Of a DNA stretch of 29,674 nt, positions 9,624 to 19,148 are shown in pieces. Position 1 is the stretch's first letter. Each line of letters starts with the position of its first letter. Source of the DNA: Chara braunii (taxonomy: Eukaryota > Streptophyta > Charophyceae > Charales > Characeae); NCBI GenBank assembly GCA_003427395.1, contig BFEA01000991.1, positions 195,825 through 225,498 of the forward strand, read 5' to 3'. The translations under genes and the position numbers were made by a program. The notes beneath the pieces were generated by a model. That model made no database searches and was not told the DNA's origin. It was given only the letters and a program-made list of their open reading frames with translations.

Positions 9624-9865
9624 CATGAAAAGATTTTCGTGTCTGGAACGAGCCTGGTCATCATCGTCATCTTTGAGCTTTGATTATGACGTGAGAACTG
9701 CTGACAATATTGCGAGCTCCATATTAATTTTATTATTTTCATTGAGTCACGATTCTCTTGAGAATCACCGCTGCTAATTGCGTCTTATTTGTTCCTTGTG
9801 TGGGGTACCACACTGGACCGGAGAAGGAGATTGATATTATTGACAAGGAGAATCATACTTGAATT

Positions 9866-9874
9866 CAGGTATGC
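9866..9874 (+). promoter_or_regulatory. Possible 5' splice site in the Element 2 leader
   Basis: CAG|GTATGC lies 52 bases before the first accessory ATG (9921). It could feed the acceptor in the 3' LTR. A GTGTGG/CCACAC stem with a GGTA loop sits upstream at 9798-9813 in the same leader. Confidence 0.3.
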
Positions 9875-9920
9875 CTCACGAATCTCAGTGTCCTTTGAAC
9901 ACTGAGAAGGAAAATGAAGA

Positions 9921-10334
9921 ATGTTAACTTCAGATGCATTGAGAGAACTCTTGAAAGGGACTACCAAAGGAATATTCCCCTATCAATATGAACATTATTG
10001 GGTCTACCGTTCTGGCAGTTCGACCATCAACGTAGTGCTGACTTACTTCTTTGAGGGAGATATTAATGATACCCGTCCCTATGTCAAGAAGAGAGACAGT
10101 GACGATGGTGAGACCTTCAACTGACTATGGAAAATTGCAATCCAGTCTCTTTATGATGAGAAGGCAGGTTTAATTAACCAGAAGAAGAAAGTGGAATGAG
10201 GTTTAATGTCAGTGACATATGAGACTGTTCCGATCCCTCCTATACCTAACAGTTATTGTGATGGGACTAACTGGCTGTCAATTATCAACATGATATTGAC
10301 GAGGGAGAAAAGAAATGGTGGTCATGAGAACTAA
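9921..10334 (+). pseudogene. Accessory ORF B, relative of the LTR ORF, two in-frame stops
   Basis: The frame runs from ATG 9921 to TAA 10332-10334, with TGA at 10122-10124 and 10197-10199. It shares the layout of the LTR ORF: a short helix, FPYQYEHYWVY (about residues 15-25), VVLTYFFEGDINDTRPYVKK (the same strand-turn-strand block, E-G...D...R), a W-containing helix after the first stop, and PIPPIPNSYCDGTNWLSIIN, which lines up with the LTR ORF's PSIPYYLTDDSYWGGL block. Its end overlaps the start of the next ORF by 20 bases. Function unknown. Confidence 0.6.
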
Positions 10335-10770
10335 GGAGATTTCAGCAGAGGAAATCAGACAGAGAAGGCTGAAATTTGACAGAGGTTCAGACCCAAGTCA
10401 AGAGGAAGTAGAGTGTCTCCTAAAGTCACTAAACACTCTAAGTAAGAGAGAGTTGTTCTCATATGAGGTTGTCAGATATGAGATGGTCGAGAGCGGATGG
10501 GAGCAGAAACGGTTATATGTACTTACGTTCTACTTCACGGATCTGGATGTGTATAATGTGAGAATCTATGTCCCAAAAGAAAGAAGTGTTGATGTTGTGT
10601 ATGAGAGATGCTGGGGATTTGCTGAAGAGGTCGTACTGAAAGAGAAAGAGAGGTTTGGGATAGAAAATAAATTTTCACTGAATCTACTCGATTTACTATC
10701 TTTGATGGACTCTCACCTCCTCCCTTACCTGATATCAATCCCTCAAGAGACAATTGATATGTCATTATAA
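10315..10770 (+). CDS. Accessory ORF C, 151 aa, unknown family
   Basis: An intact ORF. Residues about 40-60 hold a helix ending in ELFSYEVVRYEMV, then LYVLTFYFTDLDVYNVRIYV (about 68-87), then YERCWGFAEEVVLKEKERF (about 98-116), and a Leu-rich end with LLPYLISIPQE. The order F-x-Y, hydrophobic strand, D...R-x-[FY], aromatic helix with Lys/Glu is the same as in the LTR ORF and ORF B, so I call it a paralogue. It overlaps ORF B by 20 bases and ORF D by 17. No known domain or catalytic motif is visible; it may be structural or regulatory. Confidence 0.65.
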   Translation: MVVMRTKEISAEEIRQRRLKFDRGSDPSQEEVECLLKSLNTLSKRELFSYEVVRYEMVESGWEQKRLYVLTFYFTDLDVYNVRIYVPKERSVDVVYERCWGFAEEVVLKEKERFGIENKFSLNLLDLLSLMDSHLLPYLISIPQETIDMSL

Positions 10771-11326
10771 AGTTTGTATGAAAAGTGAAGAGAGCCCAAG
10801 AAGAATACTCTCAATAGCCAGGACAACTACTGTAAAGGGCAAACTTTATGAGATGATAGGGCATGATAATCCCTTTGTAATTTTGAGGCATGAGATTTGT
10901 GGGGAAGGACATATAGTATTTCATATTTCGGTAGTTAAATTCCTTAACTCTGACAGTTTGAATGTGAGGGTTTATTCTTCTAACAGTCTGGAGGAGGAGG
11001 TTGACTACTTGGAATATTTAAAAGGGGCGTATGTCAGCCTTGAACGGACAAAAGAGTGGCTAAAGAAGCTAAAAAGGAAAGTAACTTGGGAAGTGGGAGT
11101 AAAAGAATTTGAGAGGCTCCTAGAGTTCTCAATTGCAAAGGGGTTTGAAGACAGGAGAGATTGGATGCCTCTGCTGAAAGTTATTGTTGAGATTGGTAAA
11201 ACAAGGGAGAAAGATTTCACTGTGATGATAAAATCTCTGCTTCTAAGTACCTTTGAACACAGATTCGAAATCCCTGATTATGTCCAACCTGAGATCTACC
11301 TTTCAGATATTGTTTATGATGATTAG
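10754..11326 (+). CDS. Accessory ORF D, 190 aa, unknown family
   Basis: An intact ORF in a different frame from ORF C. The start shows ILSIARTT then a PFVILRHEIC strand; IVFHISVVKFLNSDSLNVRV (about residues 53-72) matches the family's strand-turn-strand block. A long helix SLERTKEWLKKLKRK follows, then an extra helical region (FERLLEFSIAKGFEDRRDW, about 118-136) not seen in the shorter members, and an end EIPDYVQPEIYLSD that resembles the Pro/Tyr block of the LTR ORF. Its stop is two bases before ORF E's ATG. Function unknown. Confidence 0.6.
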   Translation: MICHYKVCMKSEESPRRILSIARTTTVKGKLYEMIGHDNPFVILRHEICGEGHIVFHISVVKFLNSDSLNVRVYSSNSLEEEVDYLEYLKGAYVSLERTKEWLKKLKRKVTWEVGVKEFERLLEFSIAKGFEDRRDWMPLLKVIVEIGKTREKDFTVMIKSLLLSTFEHRFEIPDYVQPEIYLSDIVYDD

Positions 11327-11328
11327 CA

Positions 11329-11619
11329 ATGTCCAGCTTGACTAAACAGCTGACACTAGGTGTTGTGTTGGAAGGTAGAATAATCAAGGTAGAAGAGACT
11401 CTTCGGATCTCTGACATAAATCTTTCTACCCTGGATGAACTTGAGTTTTTGCAGCCTTTCTTTGATCGCATGAGAGATTCTGCCTTGAGAATTGTCACTG
11501 ACCAGACTGAGATAAGCTATCTATTAAAGGTAGTGAAAGAAGGAACTACTGAGAGAGTATCATACCACACTTCTCAGGAACGGGTCTCTCTTGCAAGAAG
11601 GATCAACAACGGAATGTAA
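11329..11619 (+). CDS. Accessory ORF E, 96 aa, unknown
   Basis: An intact short ORF. VLEGRIIKVEETLRISD, then LDELEFLQPFFDRMRDSALR, then DQTEISYLLKVVKEG. It resembles ORF F (R-x-I-K..., a helix with D-x-M/G-R-L/M-R, then TQ/DQ..I.Y.L..K), so E and F look like a pair. Whether they descend from the longer family is unclear. It starts two bases after ORF D and ends three bases before ORF F. Confidence 0.5.
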   Translation: MSSLTKQLTLGVVLEGRIIKVEETLRISDINLSTLDELEFLQPFFDRMRDSALRIVTDQTEISYLLKVVKEGTTERVSYHTSQERVSLARRINNGM

Positions 11620-11622
11620 ACA

Positions 11623-11829
11623 ATGCAATTTGATTATGAGATTATAGATCTGACTCGATATTTTATGATTCGGGGTACTATCAAGGGGTATAATAGAAGA
11701 TTGACTAGGGATGATGAGAGAGAGTTGATTAAAGATTACATTGGTAGGCTGAGAAGAATTCCATTACCCTTCATCACTACCCAATCCGTTATTGCTTATA
11801 CTCTAATGTACAAAATTATCAGGGGGTAG
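11623..11829 (+). CDS. Accessory ORF F, 68 aa, unknown
   Basis: A short intact ORF: FMIRGTIKGYNRRLTRDDE, then RELIKDYIGRLRRIPLPF, then TQSVIAYTLMYKI. This is the same order as ORF E, at 68 rather than 96 residues. It is in the same frame as gag, separated from the gag ATG by 84 bases. It may be made by reinitiation after ORF E. Function unknown. Confidence 0.45.
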   Translation: MQFDYEIIDLTRYFMIRGTIKGYNRRLTRDDERELIKDYIGRLRRIPLPFITTQSVIAYTLMYKIIRG

Positions 11830-11913
11830 AGCAGACGAGGGAAGAGAGAAACGAACATGTATCCTTTGCGAGAAGAGTGAGAGATTGAAGGGCGAGAGAG
11901 AAGAGGACAGTGA

Positions 11914-12745
11914 TTGGAAGAGAGAAGAGAATATCCGGGAAAATCTATGGTCAAAATGCCAAGACGAGGAAGACCAAGTTCATCTGCAGGGACCAATGAA
12001 GAGACCTTGGTTGGGGTTATACGGGAATTGCTTGAGAGAGTCGACACAATCAAAGGAGGGTCAGACATTGCAAGAACAAAGAGGTCAGACGAGAGAATTT
12101 CATGTTTCAGAGGGCCTCAAGTAAATGATTTCCTGGATGAGTACGAAGTATTTGGTCTCAGTTATGGCTGGACAGATAAGCAACGACTTAAACACCTTCT
12201 ATCTTATTGTGATACTGACTCAAGATTGGTTGTTCAGGAACTAATGGAAGGTGTCACTACATGGGAAGAGGTCAAAGAGATAATGAAAACGGAATTTGAG
12301 AAGGACTCAGTTCCAACTACAACCAAGGATTTGGTCAACATCAGAAGAGCTAAGTATGACACTTTCAATGTTTTTCTTCAGACCTTCATCCGAACAGCAA
12401 GAAGAATTCCATATTTGGACGAAGCCCAGAGATGCCATATATTTTTGACAAATTTTACTGACACCGAAAGGCAGGTCGTTCTCAATCAAGCTCAACACTA
12501 TCCTCTCAGATGGGATGAAATGGTTGTCATTGTGAGAACTCTGCCTACAGTTTCTCATAAGAAATGGTCACTGGATCAGATCAGCACTTTGGCCAAGGAC
12601 TGAGAGACTGAAAATGGTATGAACAGAGGGAACAATCTAAGTGTTGAGAATATTCTTCAGAAAGTAATGACTAACTTTATGCATGCAAGGCCTGCAACCC
12701 ATGTTGCAGATGACAGAGGGAAGAAGAAAGCTGAAAGTGAAGAGT

Positions 12746-12790
<45 letters not shown>

Positions 12791-13731
12791 GTAAGAAGGG
12801 AGATTCTTCCAGACCTAAAAAGAATGGAAAAAATGGTGACAAAGGAAATAGAGAAAGAAGAAAATATGATGAGCGTCCTAAGAGGCGCTTTGTCTGATAC
12901 TATTGCGGTGAAGGAGGTCATACTACCACCTATTGCAATCCTCTTGAGGAGGATGTAAGGAGTGGGGTGACAAAGAAGGATGCAATGAGCCATGTCTGTG
13001 ATAGTTCATGGAATAAATTGGACCCCAGGCATCCGGGAGGTATGAAACTTCTTGCTTTTAAACATGATGAAAAGATGAAGACGAAGAAGAAAAGAAAGAC
13101 TAATGTGAATATTCATTTTATCATTGAAGAGTTGCCTAATGAACTAGTACAAAGAACAAGTGACCCCTATACCACGATTGAGCTGTCTCTGCAATCCTTA
13201 ACATTAACAGAGTGCGTGTCTAGCGAAGCTTCTACAAGTGAGTCTTCGTTGGGAGGGAATTCTACTTCTCAAAATCTTTCTGAACTAGTAGAGTCCTCTC
13301 TCAATGAAATGGTTCGCTTCCTGGCTAACATGATGTCGTTTCATGGTGATTTACCTCCAGAATTCGTCATAGAACCTAGTGTAAGACTTGGCGAAGTGAG
13401 AAACCTCAAAACCCGCATGACGCCTCAAATGATAGAGGAAAAGAAAAGGAGGAAGACTAAAGAGTCACTGATTAATATCCTTGATGACCCGGAACCGAAA
13501 CTTTCACATAGAAAGAATGAACAAGGGAGAAAGAGAAAATGTATTCTCAAGAGTGATTTGGATGATGGGACAGTGATTTCTGATGTAATTACTAAAATGT
13601 TGGAAGAGACGGAAGTGACATTGTCTTTCAAGCAAACAATGACTCCAACACCCAAACTGAGAGAAGAGTTGAAAAAGTTGATTGAGAAGAAAAAAATTGG
13701 AAGTCAATTATTTGGGATCAATCTTTCCTAA
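11914..13731 (+). pseudogene. Element 2 gag (capsid, nucleocapsid), two in-frame TGA stops
   Basis: One frame runs from ATG 11914 (others in frame at 11947 and 11956; the last starts MPRRGRP) to TAA 13729-13731, about 605 codons. The capsid part (about residues 65-225) has CFRGPQVNDFLDEYEVFGLS and a typical retrotransposon gag helical region up to NFTDTERQVVLNQAQHYPL. Stops: TGA 12601-12603 and TGA 12895-12897. The second replaces the first Cys of a CX2CX4HX4C zinc knuckle (YYCGEGGHTTTYC follows). Between them lie a 14-Asp run and a Lys/Arg-rich segment. After the knuckle comes a long charged tail with a Ser-rich patch, larger than in most gags. The end overlaps the protease frame by 50 bases (+1). 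Confidence 0.8.
12748..12789 (+). repeat. (GAT)14 microsatellite in gag
   Basis: Fourteen GAT triplets encode an Asp run just before the basic, zinc-knuckle part of gag. The other frames read as Met or, on the minus strand, Ile/Ser runs; those ORFs are not real. Confidence 0.95.
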
Positions 13732-14431
13732 TCAGGTGAACAAATCACTACCAAGTTGCAAGATGAGATTCACAACCATGGGGTGTGGACACCTTACAAT
13801 TCGTATTAATCAAGTGAAGATTTTAGCCCTAGTTGACGCTGGGGCAGAGATGATACTGCTTTCACGAAGAACAATGGAGGCATGTAATTTATCTATTGAT
13901 AGACCTGCACAAAATGTACTGAGTAATATTGCAAGAGAACTGTTTGTGGCAGGGTTTATAGATAATCTGCCTATCAGAGTTGGGACAATGACTGTGGAAT
14001 TACAGGGTTTTGTAGTGCCGGATTTGGACCATGATTGTATCTCGGGAACTCCATTCTTGCATAGGATGGAGGCGGTCCAATTTTTCAGTCATGAGGGGTC
14101 ATCTTGGATCGGCCGACAAGATCCTGAGACTGCTCAGGAGCAGACCTTTATGGTATGTACGAAAAGTGACTTCAAACACCAATTATCAGCTAATTCGATC
14201 AGGAGAGATGAGTCGACTGAAAAGGTTAGGAAACTAAGGGCAGAAGGAGAACAAGAAGTGAAAGAAGAGATTTCACTAGGTATCAATCAAGTTTTGAAAA
14301 TGATAAGAGTCCTTGGTAATTTTGAGGACGAAGATGGACAAATTGAAAAATTTAAAAGGGTTGTAGACACTGCTAAGGGAAGAAAGATGGAATTAAGATT
14401 TGCATCGACTCATCCGTTTTTAGGAAAATAG
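13682..14431 (+). pseudogene. Element 2 retropepsin-like protease domain (unusual DAG)
   Basis: Open frame +1 relative to gag, overlapping its last 50 bases. ILALVDAGAEMILLSRRTM holds the active-site region (Asp codon at 13835-13837), but the usual D-[ST]-G reads D-A-G. Downstream FVVPDLDHDCISGTPFLHRM matches the conserved 'ILGxPFL' flap-end region, with I-S-G. A charged tail follows until TAG 14429-14431. Ala in place of Thr/Ser would weaken the hydrogen-bond network, so this is either decay or a variant lineage. The ORF itself has no stop, but its neighbours are broken. Confidence 0.7.
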
Positions 14432-16080
14432 TCACTGGGTTAAAGGGAAAATACAAGTCCAAGGAGGTGAAGAAAAACCCGGTGGCAGTCCTAATAGAAA
14501 AACATTATGATACAACAATGAAAAAGGAGAGGGAGATTATCAAATCATTAAGAGAGTCTGCCAAACTGGGGAATAGAGTCACCGGAGAGAGATTTGACAC
14601 GATGAAGATAGGCTCGGATCAGTTTATCCTGCCTTAAGAGAAATAATATATCTTCAAAATGTGTCAGAAATTCTCGGGTGCTTTCTCCTTTAATGATGAA
14701 GAGAGAGGGCGGTTGGACGTGGACATAATCAAGATGGTCAAGATTTGGACAGTTGATCATGTTCCATGGAATGATAGGTCAACCAAGTATGCCCTGAAGG
14801 AAGAAGCGGAGGTTGTAAAGTATCTTGACAAAAAAATTGCATCTAATGTTGCTGAACCTGCTGACAGACCGTATGCTAACCACTGGTTTTACTTTTGAAA
14901 ACCAGGAGGAGGACTGAGATGGATACCGAATCTCCAGAAGCTCAACTCTGTAACGGTACGTGATGCAGGTAGTCTTCCTAATGTTGATCTCCTCTCTGAA
15001 TCTTTTGTTGGTCGATGCATTTATTCTCTAGTTGATTTGTATTCTGGCTATGATCAGTTTCCCATTGATCCCACTAGCCGACCAATGATTGTCATGCACA
15101 CGCCAAGAGGGCTCATTAAGATGTGTGTGGTGCCTCAGGATTGGATTAATAGTGTGGCGGTGGTTCAAAGAGATATGATCCAAGTCATGCAAGATATTTC
15201 TGCTAAGATAACCATCCCCTACATTGATGACAATCCTGTAAAAGGACTCCTGGTAAGGGATGAGACTTTGGTCGCAGGTGGAGTCAGAAAGTTTATCTGG
15301 GAACATGTTGAAGGAGTAAAGTTGGTCCTAGAGAGACTTCAAAAATATAACATGACTGTCAGTGGACCAAAGTCCCTTCTCTTCCAGCCTGAGGTGATCA
15401 TCTTAGGCTTCGGATGTTCCTCCAAGTGTAGGAGTCTTGACCCCAAGAAGATAGACAAGATCTTGAATTGGTCTCCGCCTCTCAAGAGAGTGACATACGT
15501 CAGGAGTTTCTTGGGAGTCTGTGGATTCTGGAGGATTTTTATTCCTCATTTTGCTACCCTTGCAGAGCCTCTGAGGGAAATGGTAAGGCAAGGGGCTAAT
15601 CTAGCTTTGAATGATAAAAGACAAGCCGCTGCAGAAGCACTACAGGAAAAACTAAAAGATGGTGGTGTGGTGCTGGGAGTGCCATTTTATGATGAGGAGG
15701 AGGTAAGCCCCTTCATCATTGAGGCATATGGAGGACCAGTTGCTCTAGGCGGTGTGTTTATCTAGAAATATGAAAATGGGAAAGAAAGGCCTCTGAGATT
15801 TGAGAGCAGGACCCTTAATTCTACAGAGAGAGGTTATACTCAATTCAGAAAAGAGCTACTGGCGAGCATCCATAGTCTCAGGTGCTTCAAGCACTACGTA
15901 CTAAGGAGGAGATTCATCCTAAGGACTGATGCATCTGCTGTGATTGGTGCCATTAAGAAGCACCAATAGGTAAATCCAACAGTCAGCAGGTGGATCGCCT
16001 TCACCTGGACGTATAATTTTAAGTTGAAAAAAATCATCACTTAAAAGAACAGAGCAGATGGTCTAAGCCGGATTGAGTGG
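14377..16080 (+). pseudogene. Element 2 reverse transcriptase and RNase H (several stops)
   Basis: One frame throughout. The N-terminal part has AFSFNDEERG and VDHVPWNDRS, then GGLRWIPNLQKLNSVTVRD, LVDLYSGYDQF and TPRGLIKMCVVPQDW. The catalytic motif YIDD is at 15220-15231, followed by NPVKG; then VRSFLGVCGFWRIF. RNase H follows: ESRTLNSTERGYTQFRKELL, a TDAS motif and NRADGLSRIEW. Stops: 14635, 14644, 14896, 15763, 15967 and 16042. At least two stand where Trp is expected (TGG to TGA or TAG). The [YF]IDDxPVKG arrangement, as I recall it, is typical of a Ty3/gypsy group known from basidiomycete fungi rather than common plant lineages. Confidence 0.8.
14416..14422 (+). other. Possible -1 frameshift heptamer between protease and pol
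   Basis: G TTT TTA in the protease frame lies seven bases before its TAG stop. The pol frame (-1) is open from 14377, so the two overlap by about 55 bases and a -1 slip here would join them. The heptamer is close to the X XXY YYZ class, with a mismatch for the first base. No downstream pseudoknot was modelled. Confidence 0.3.
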
Positions 16081-17711
16081 AGAAAGGAAGAAGAACAAGA
16101 TGTGAATGGAACGATTGAAGAATCAGCTTATGTTGATAATTTTCTTAATGAGAAAGATGATGAGGATTATGAAGTACCATGCTCCTACAAGTGGAGTTTG
16201 TGGCATGAGGAAAGAGAAAACTGGGAAGAGATCCTTAATGCATATGTTTATGGGTGGATTCTCGACAAAGAAGAAGATGATGAGCCAAATGATTGGTATG
16301 CTAGAGTTAATGCAGCAGCAGTGGATGGTCATGAAATTGGGGAAAGCTCTGACTCAAAGGAAGAAGAAGAAAGTGAAAAGAAGGAGGAATAAATATTTTT
16401 CTTCTCTGAAGAATATGATGAAAATTATCAAGAGATTGGCAAGAAGATGGAAAAGGAGCAGTTGAAGGAGTATTATCGTAAGAATTCAAGGAAGAAATTC
16501 AGGCTAAAAAGGGGACATCTCTTTGTGGATGGTAAGGGAGGCCTACCTCCACTAAGAGTGGTATGTGGTAAAGAGAGACGGTTAAAGATAATTGTTGCTC
16601 TACACGAGGGGGCTGCTGGTGGCCACAGGGCTGCTGAGGCAACCTACTCCAAGACTGTCGAACTCTACTTCTGACCTGGCATGAGAGACATGATTTTCAG
16701 ATACTGTAAATCATGTGTGTTATGTCAGAAGAGGTCTACCACAAGAATGATTGAACCTTTATTTTTCACTATTTTGGTAGAGTCGGGCAGTAAGTTCATC
16801 TGGATCTCATCACTATGCCTCCAGGCAAGAGTGGGATGAGATATATATTAAACATGAGAGATAAATTCTCTGGATATGTTGAGGCAAAAACTCTGAAAAG
16901 GAAGACAGTCGAACAAGTGACTGACTGGATAGAAGAAGTCTATCTCAGATATCCTTTTATCAAAGAATTTGTCTCAGACAGAGGATCAGAATTTAGAAAT
17001 GAGATTGTTAGAAGAACCACGCTCAGACTAGGTGTCAGAATTCGGTATGTGACTATTTACCATCCTCAAGCGAATGCGCCTGTTGAAAGAGGTCACGAGA
17101 CTTTGAAAGACTCATTGACCAAGTGGTGTGAAGAAAATATCAGCAACTGGCCAAAAGTATTAAAAGTTGTTGTATATGTTGACAACATCACAGTCAAGAG
17201 GACTACTGGCTATGCACCATTTACTCTATGGTATGGTCGATATGCTACATTGCCTATTGAGAATATTGTCAAGACATGGTCAAGTCAAGAAAGTGACAGG
17301 GACTATTCTATTTCAGAGCTCCTTCAGATCCGAATGAGACAAATATCAGAAGTTGACCAGGCATTAATGGATGTTGCAGAAAGGATGACATCCAGCAGAT
17401 TGTCAGATAAAGAGAGATGGAACAAAAAAAGATATATAAGAAAGGAGAAACTGAAAATTGGAGATGTTGTCCTTCTGTTCGACAGTTCCCTTGAAACACA
17501 ATTGACTAAAAGGTTGGAGCCCAGATGGCTTGGTCCTTACAGAATCACAGGGGAAGCAGAAGGCAAAGTTTATGAGATTTCAGAGATGGATGGATCCAGG
17601 GTCTACGATATGGTGTCAGGGTCAAGACTTCGTAAGTTCATTTTCAGAGACCCTGATCTGATCCGTTCAGTGACCTCAAAGAGAGGGAAGAAAGGTCGGT
17701 TTTTTAAGTGA
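16081..17711 (+). pseudogene. Element 2 acidic linker and integrase (one stop, one frameshift)
   Basis: After RNase H comes an acidic stretch (Glu/Asp-rich, to a stop at 16390). The integrase zinc region reads HEGAAGGH, later CKSCVLC, with TGA at 16672-16674 in place of Trp before PGM. A frameshift between about 16750 and 16797 leads to the core: HLDLI (Asp 16803-16805), SDRGSEF (Asp 16977-16979), and VERGHE (Glu 17085-17087). The last two are 35 residues apart, the D,D35E pattern. The C-terminal part (W-N-K-K, KIGDVVLLFDS, PRWLGPYRI) is the usual GPY/F module, ending in a basic tail. No chromodomain is seen. From 16797 to 17711 the frame is intact. Confidence 0.8.
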
Positions 17712-18300
17712 GAGAACAGTTCGAGAGAAACTGAGAGAAAAAGTACAATAACACAATGAGACAGCAGCAGACTGTGATCGTCCTTGCATGATCAATTCAA
17801 CATTTCAATTTTACAGCATGTCAGTAAATTTTCTGTTTCAGCAAGTAAGACTATATTTGTGATGCAATGCTACAGTCGATCCATGAGTCTCAAGTCCTTG
17901 AGAGTGGGGAATAACTGTGAGATAAAGTTTTTGTGAGCATTGACGCAATGTCAAAGGGTTGTGGCACATCAAAAGATGTAATCAATAATATTCTTATGAT
18001 AAAGAGAAAAGCATGATGAACATAGAAAAGTTCAGTTCTGTTTAATTAAGAGTTGTCAGCAGAAGAACTCCGTGCCTCTGACTAAGTAGTGTGTCTTCAC
18101 TCAGTTGAGGGACGGGACCTCTCTGAGATCAGCATTGCAACATTTCCTTAGGACTGACGAGACCTCTTATGAAAAAGAAATTCTCAGCTGAGGGAAGGGA
18201 CATCTCTGGGGTCAGCACTGAGTATCCTTCTTGAGACTGAAGGGAGGTCTCCTGTAAGGGCTTTGTGTTGGTTATCGTGTTGTTGTTCAGTGCCTCTTGA

Positions 18301-18956
18301 GACTGACGGGACGTCTCTTGAGAAATGTTTGTCCTGTTATGGGGCGTGGTGAGTCTGCTTGTGGGTTATGATATGCTTGCCTGATTGTCTGTGCCTGGGG
18401 GATCTTCTTCTCTAAACCTAAGGATGCATTGATTGTCGGGGTCTGCCAGAGCCTTACAGCAGTAGGTCGCAATCTGGTGGGGTCAGCAGGTCCCCGACGC
18501 GAGTGTCGAATTCCGTAGTCGGCTCAGGCTAAGATCGCGCGGGTCTGGCCTATGAGGTCGAAAGGGGTCAGCTGGAACCCTACCGCAGTCAGAGGATGCA
18601 ATCCAGTGAGGTTCGCCAGAGCCTGGAACTGTGGTTAGACCGGGTCCCACGTTCAGAAATTTGGGCGGGGCAGCCAGCGCCCTTGGCTAAAAATTGGTGG
18701 GTGAGTCGGTCCCCGACCACAGTGGTCAAATCCGGGTTCGGGACAGTTTGACTGACGGGACGTCTACTGTCATAGGGTGACCAGACCCGCTATAGTCTAG
18801 GTGTCCTGGCGAGAGTGTCAAAGGGCTGCCATACTCGAGTAGTGGGTATGTTGGTCCTGACCTGGAGGCAGGTCGAAGGGGTTGTCAAGACAAATGGTCT
18901 GGCTACTCCTGGTCTGAGGTGGGCCGAATGAGGTATGTCAGACTGACGGGACGTCT
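18301..18956 (+). repeat. Spaced 16-mer repeat GACTGACGGGACGTCT
   Basis: Exact copies lie at 18301-18316, 18740-18755 and 18941-18956. Degenerate relatives lie near 18111 (GACGGGACCTCT), 18152 (GACTGACGAGACCTCT) and 18235 (GACTGAAGGGAGGTCT). Spacing is irregular. Each exact copy contains the palindrome GACGTC. Three exact 16-mers in 660 bases are not expected by chance. Confidence 0.75.
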
Positions 18957-19148
18957 GGCATTCCTGGCCAGTGGTGGGCCAAAACCAAGGCAATCAATAA
19001 ATCTTGGGTGTGAAGAGTTGTTATGTGACTTCTATTATTTATTATTTATTATTTTATTTATGGGTTTTATTTTAATTTGTTACTGCTTGACTGTTGGTTG
19101 TCAGAGGGTCTGCTTGTTGGGGATCTGCTGTTTGTGGGACTCGCTGTC

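Noticed and set aside
9921-11829. A bacterial operon or contaminating prokaryotic DNA
   Set aside because: The packing is operon-like, but a primer site and LTR precede it and gag and pol follow on the same strand. No ribosome-binding pattern was seen.
12657-12993. ORFs with long Met, Ile or Ser runs on both strands
   Set aside because: They are out-of-frame readings of the (GAT)14 tract in gag.
12601-16674. Stop-codon recoding in Element 2
   Set aside because: All three stop codons occur, several stand for different residues, and frameshifts occur too. Decay explains this better than a changed code.
18480-18760. tRNA or other structured RNA genes
   Set aside because: Stems such as CCCGACCACAGTGGTC are present, but no cloverleaf with proper A and B boxes could be laid out.
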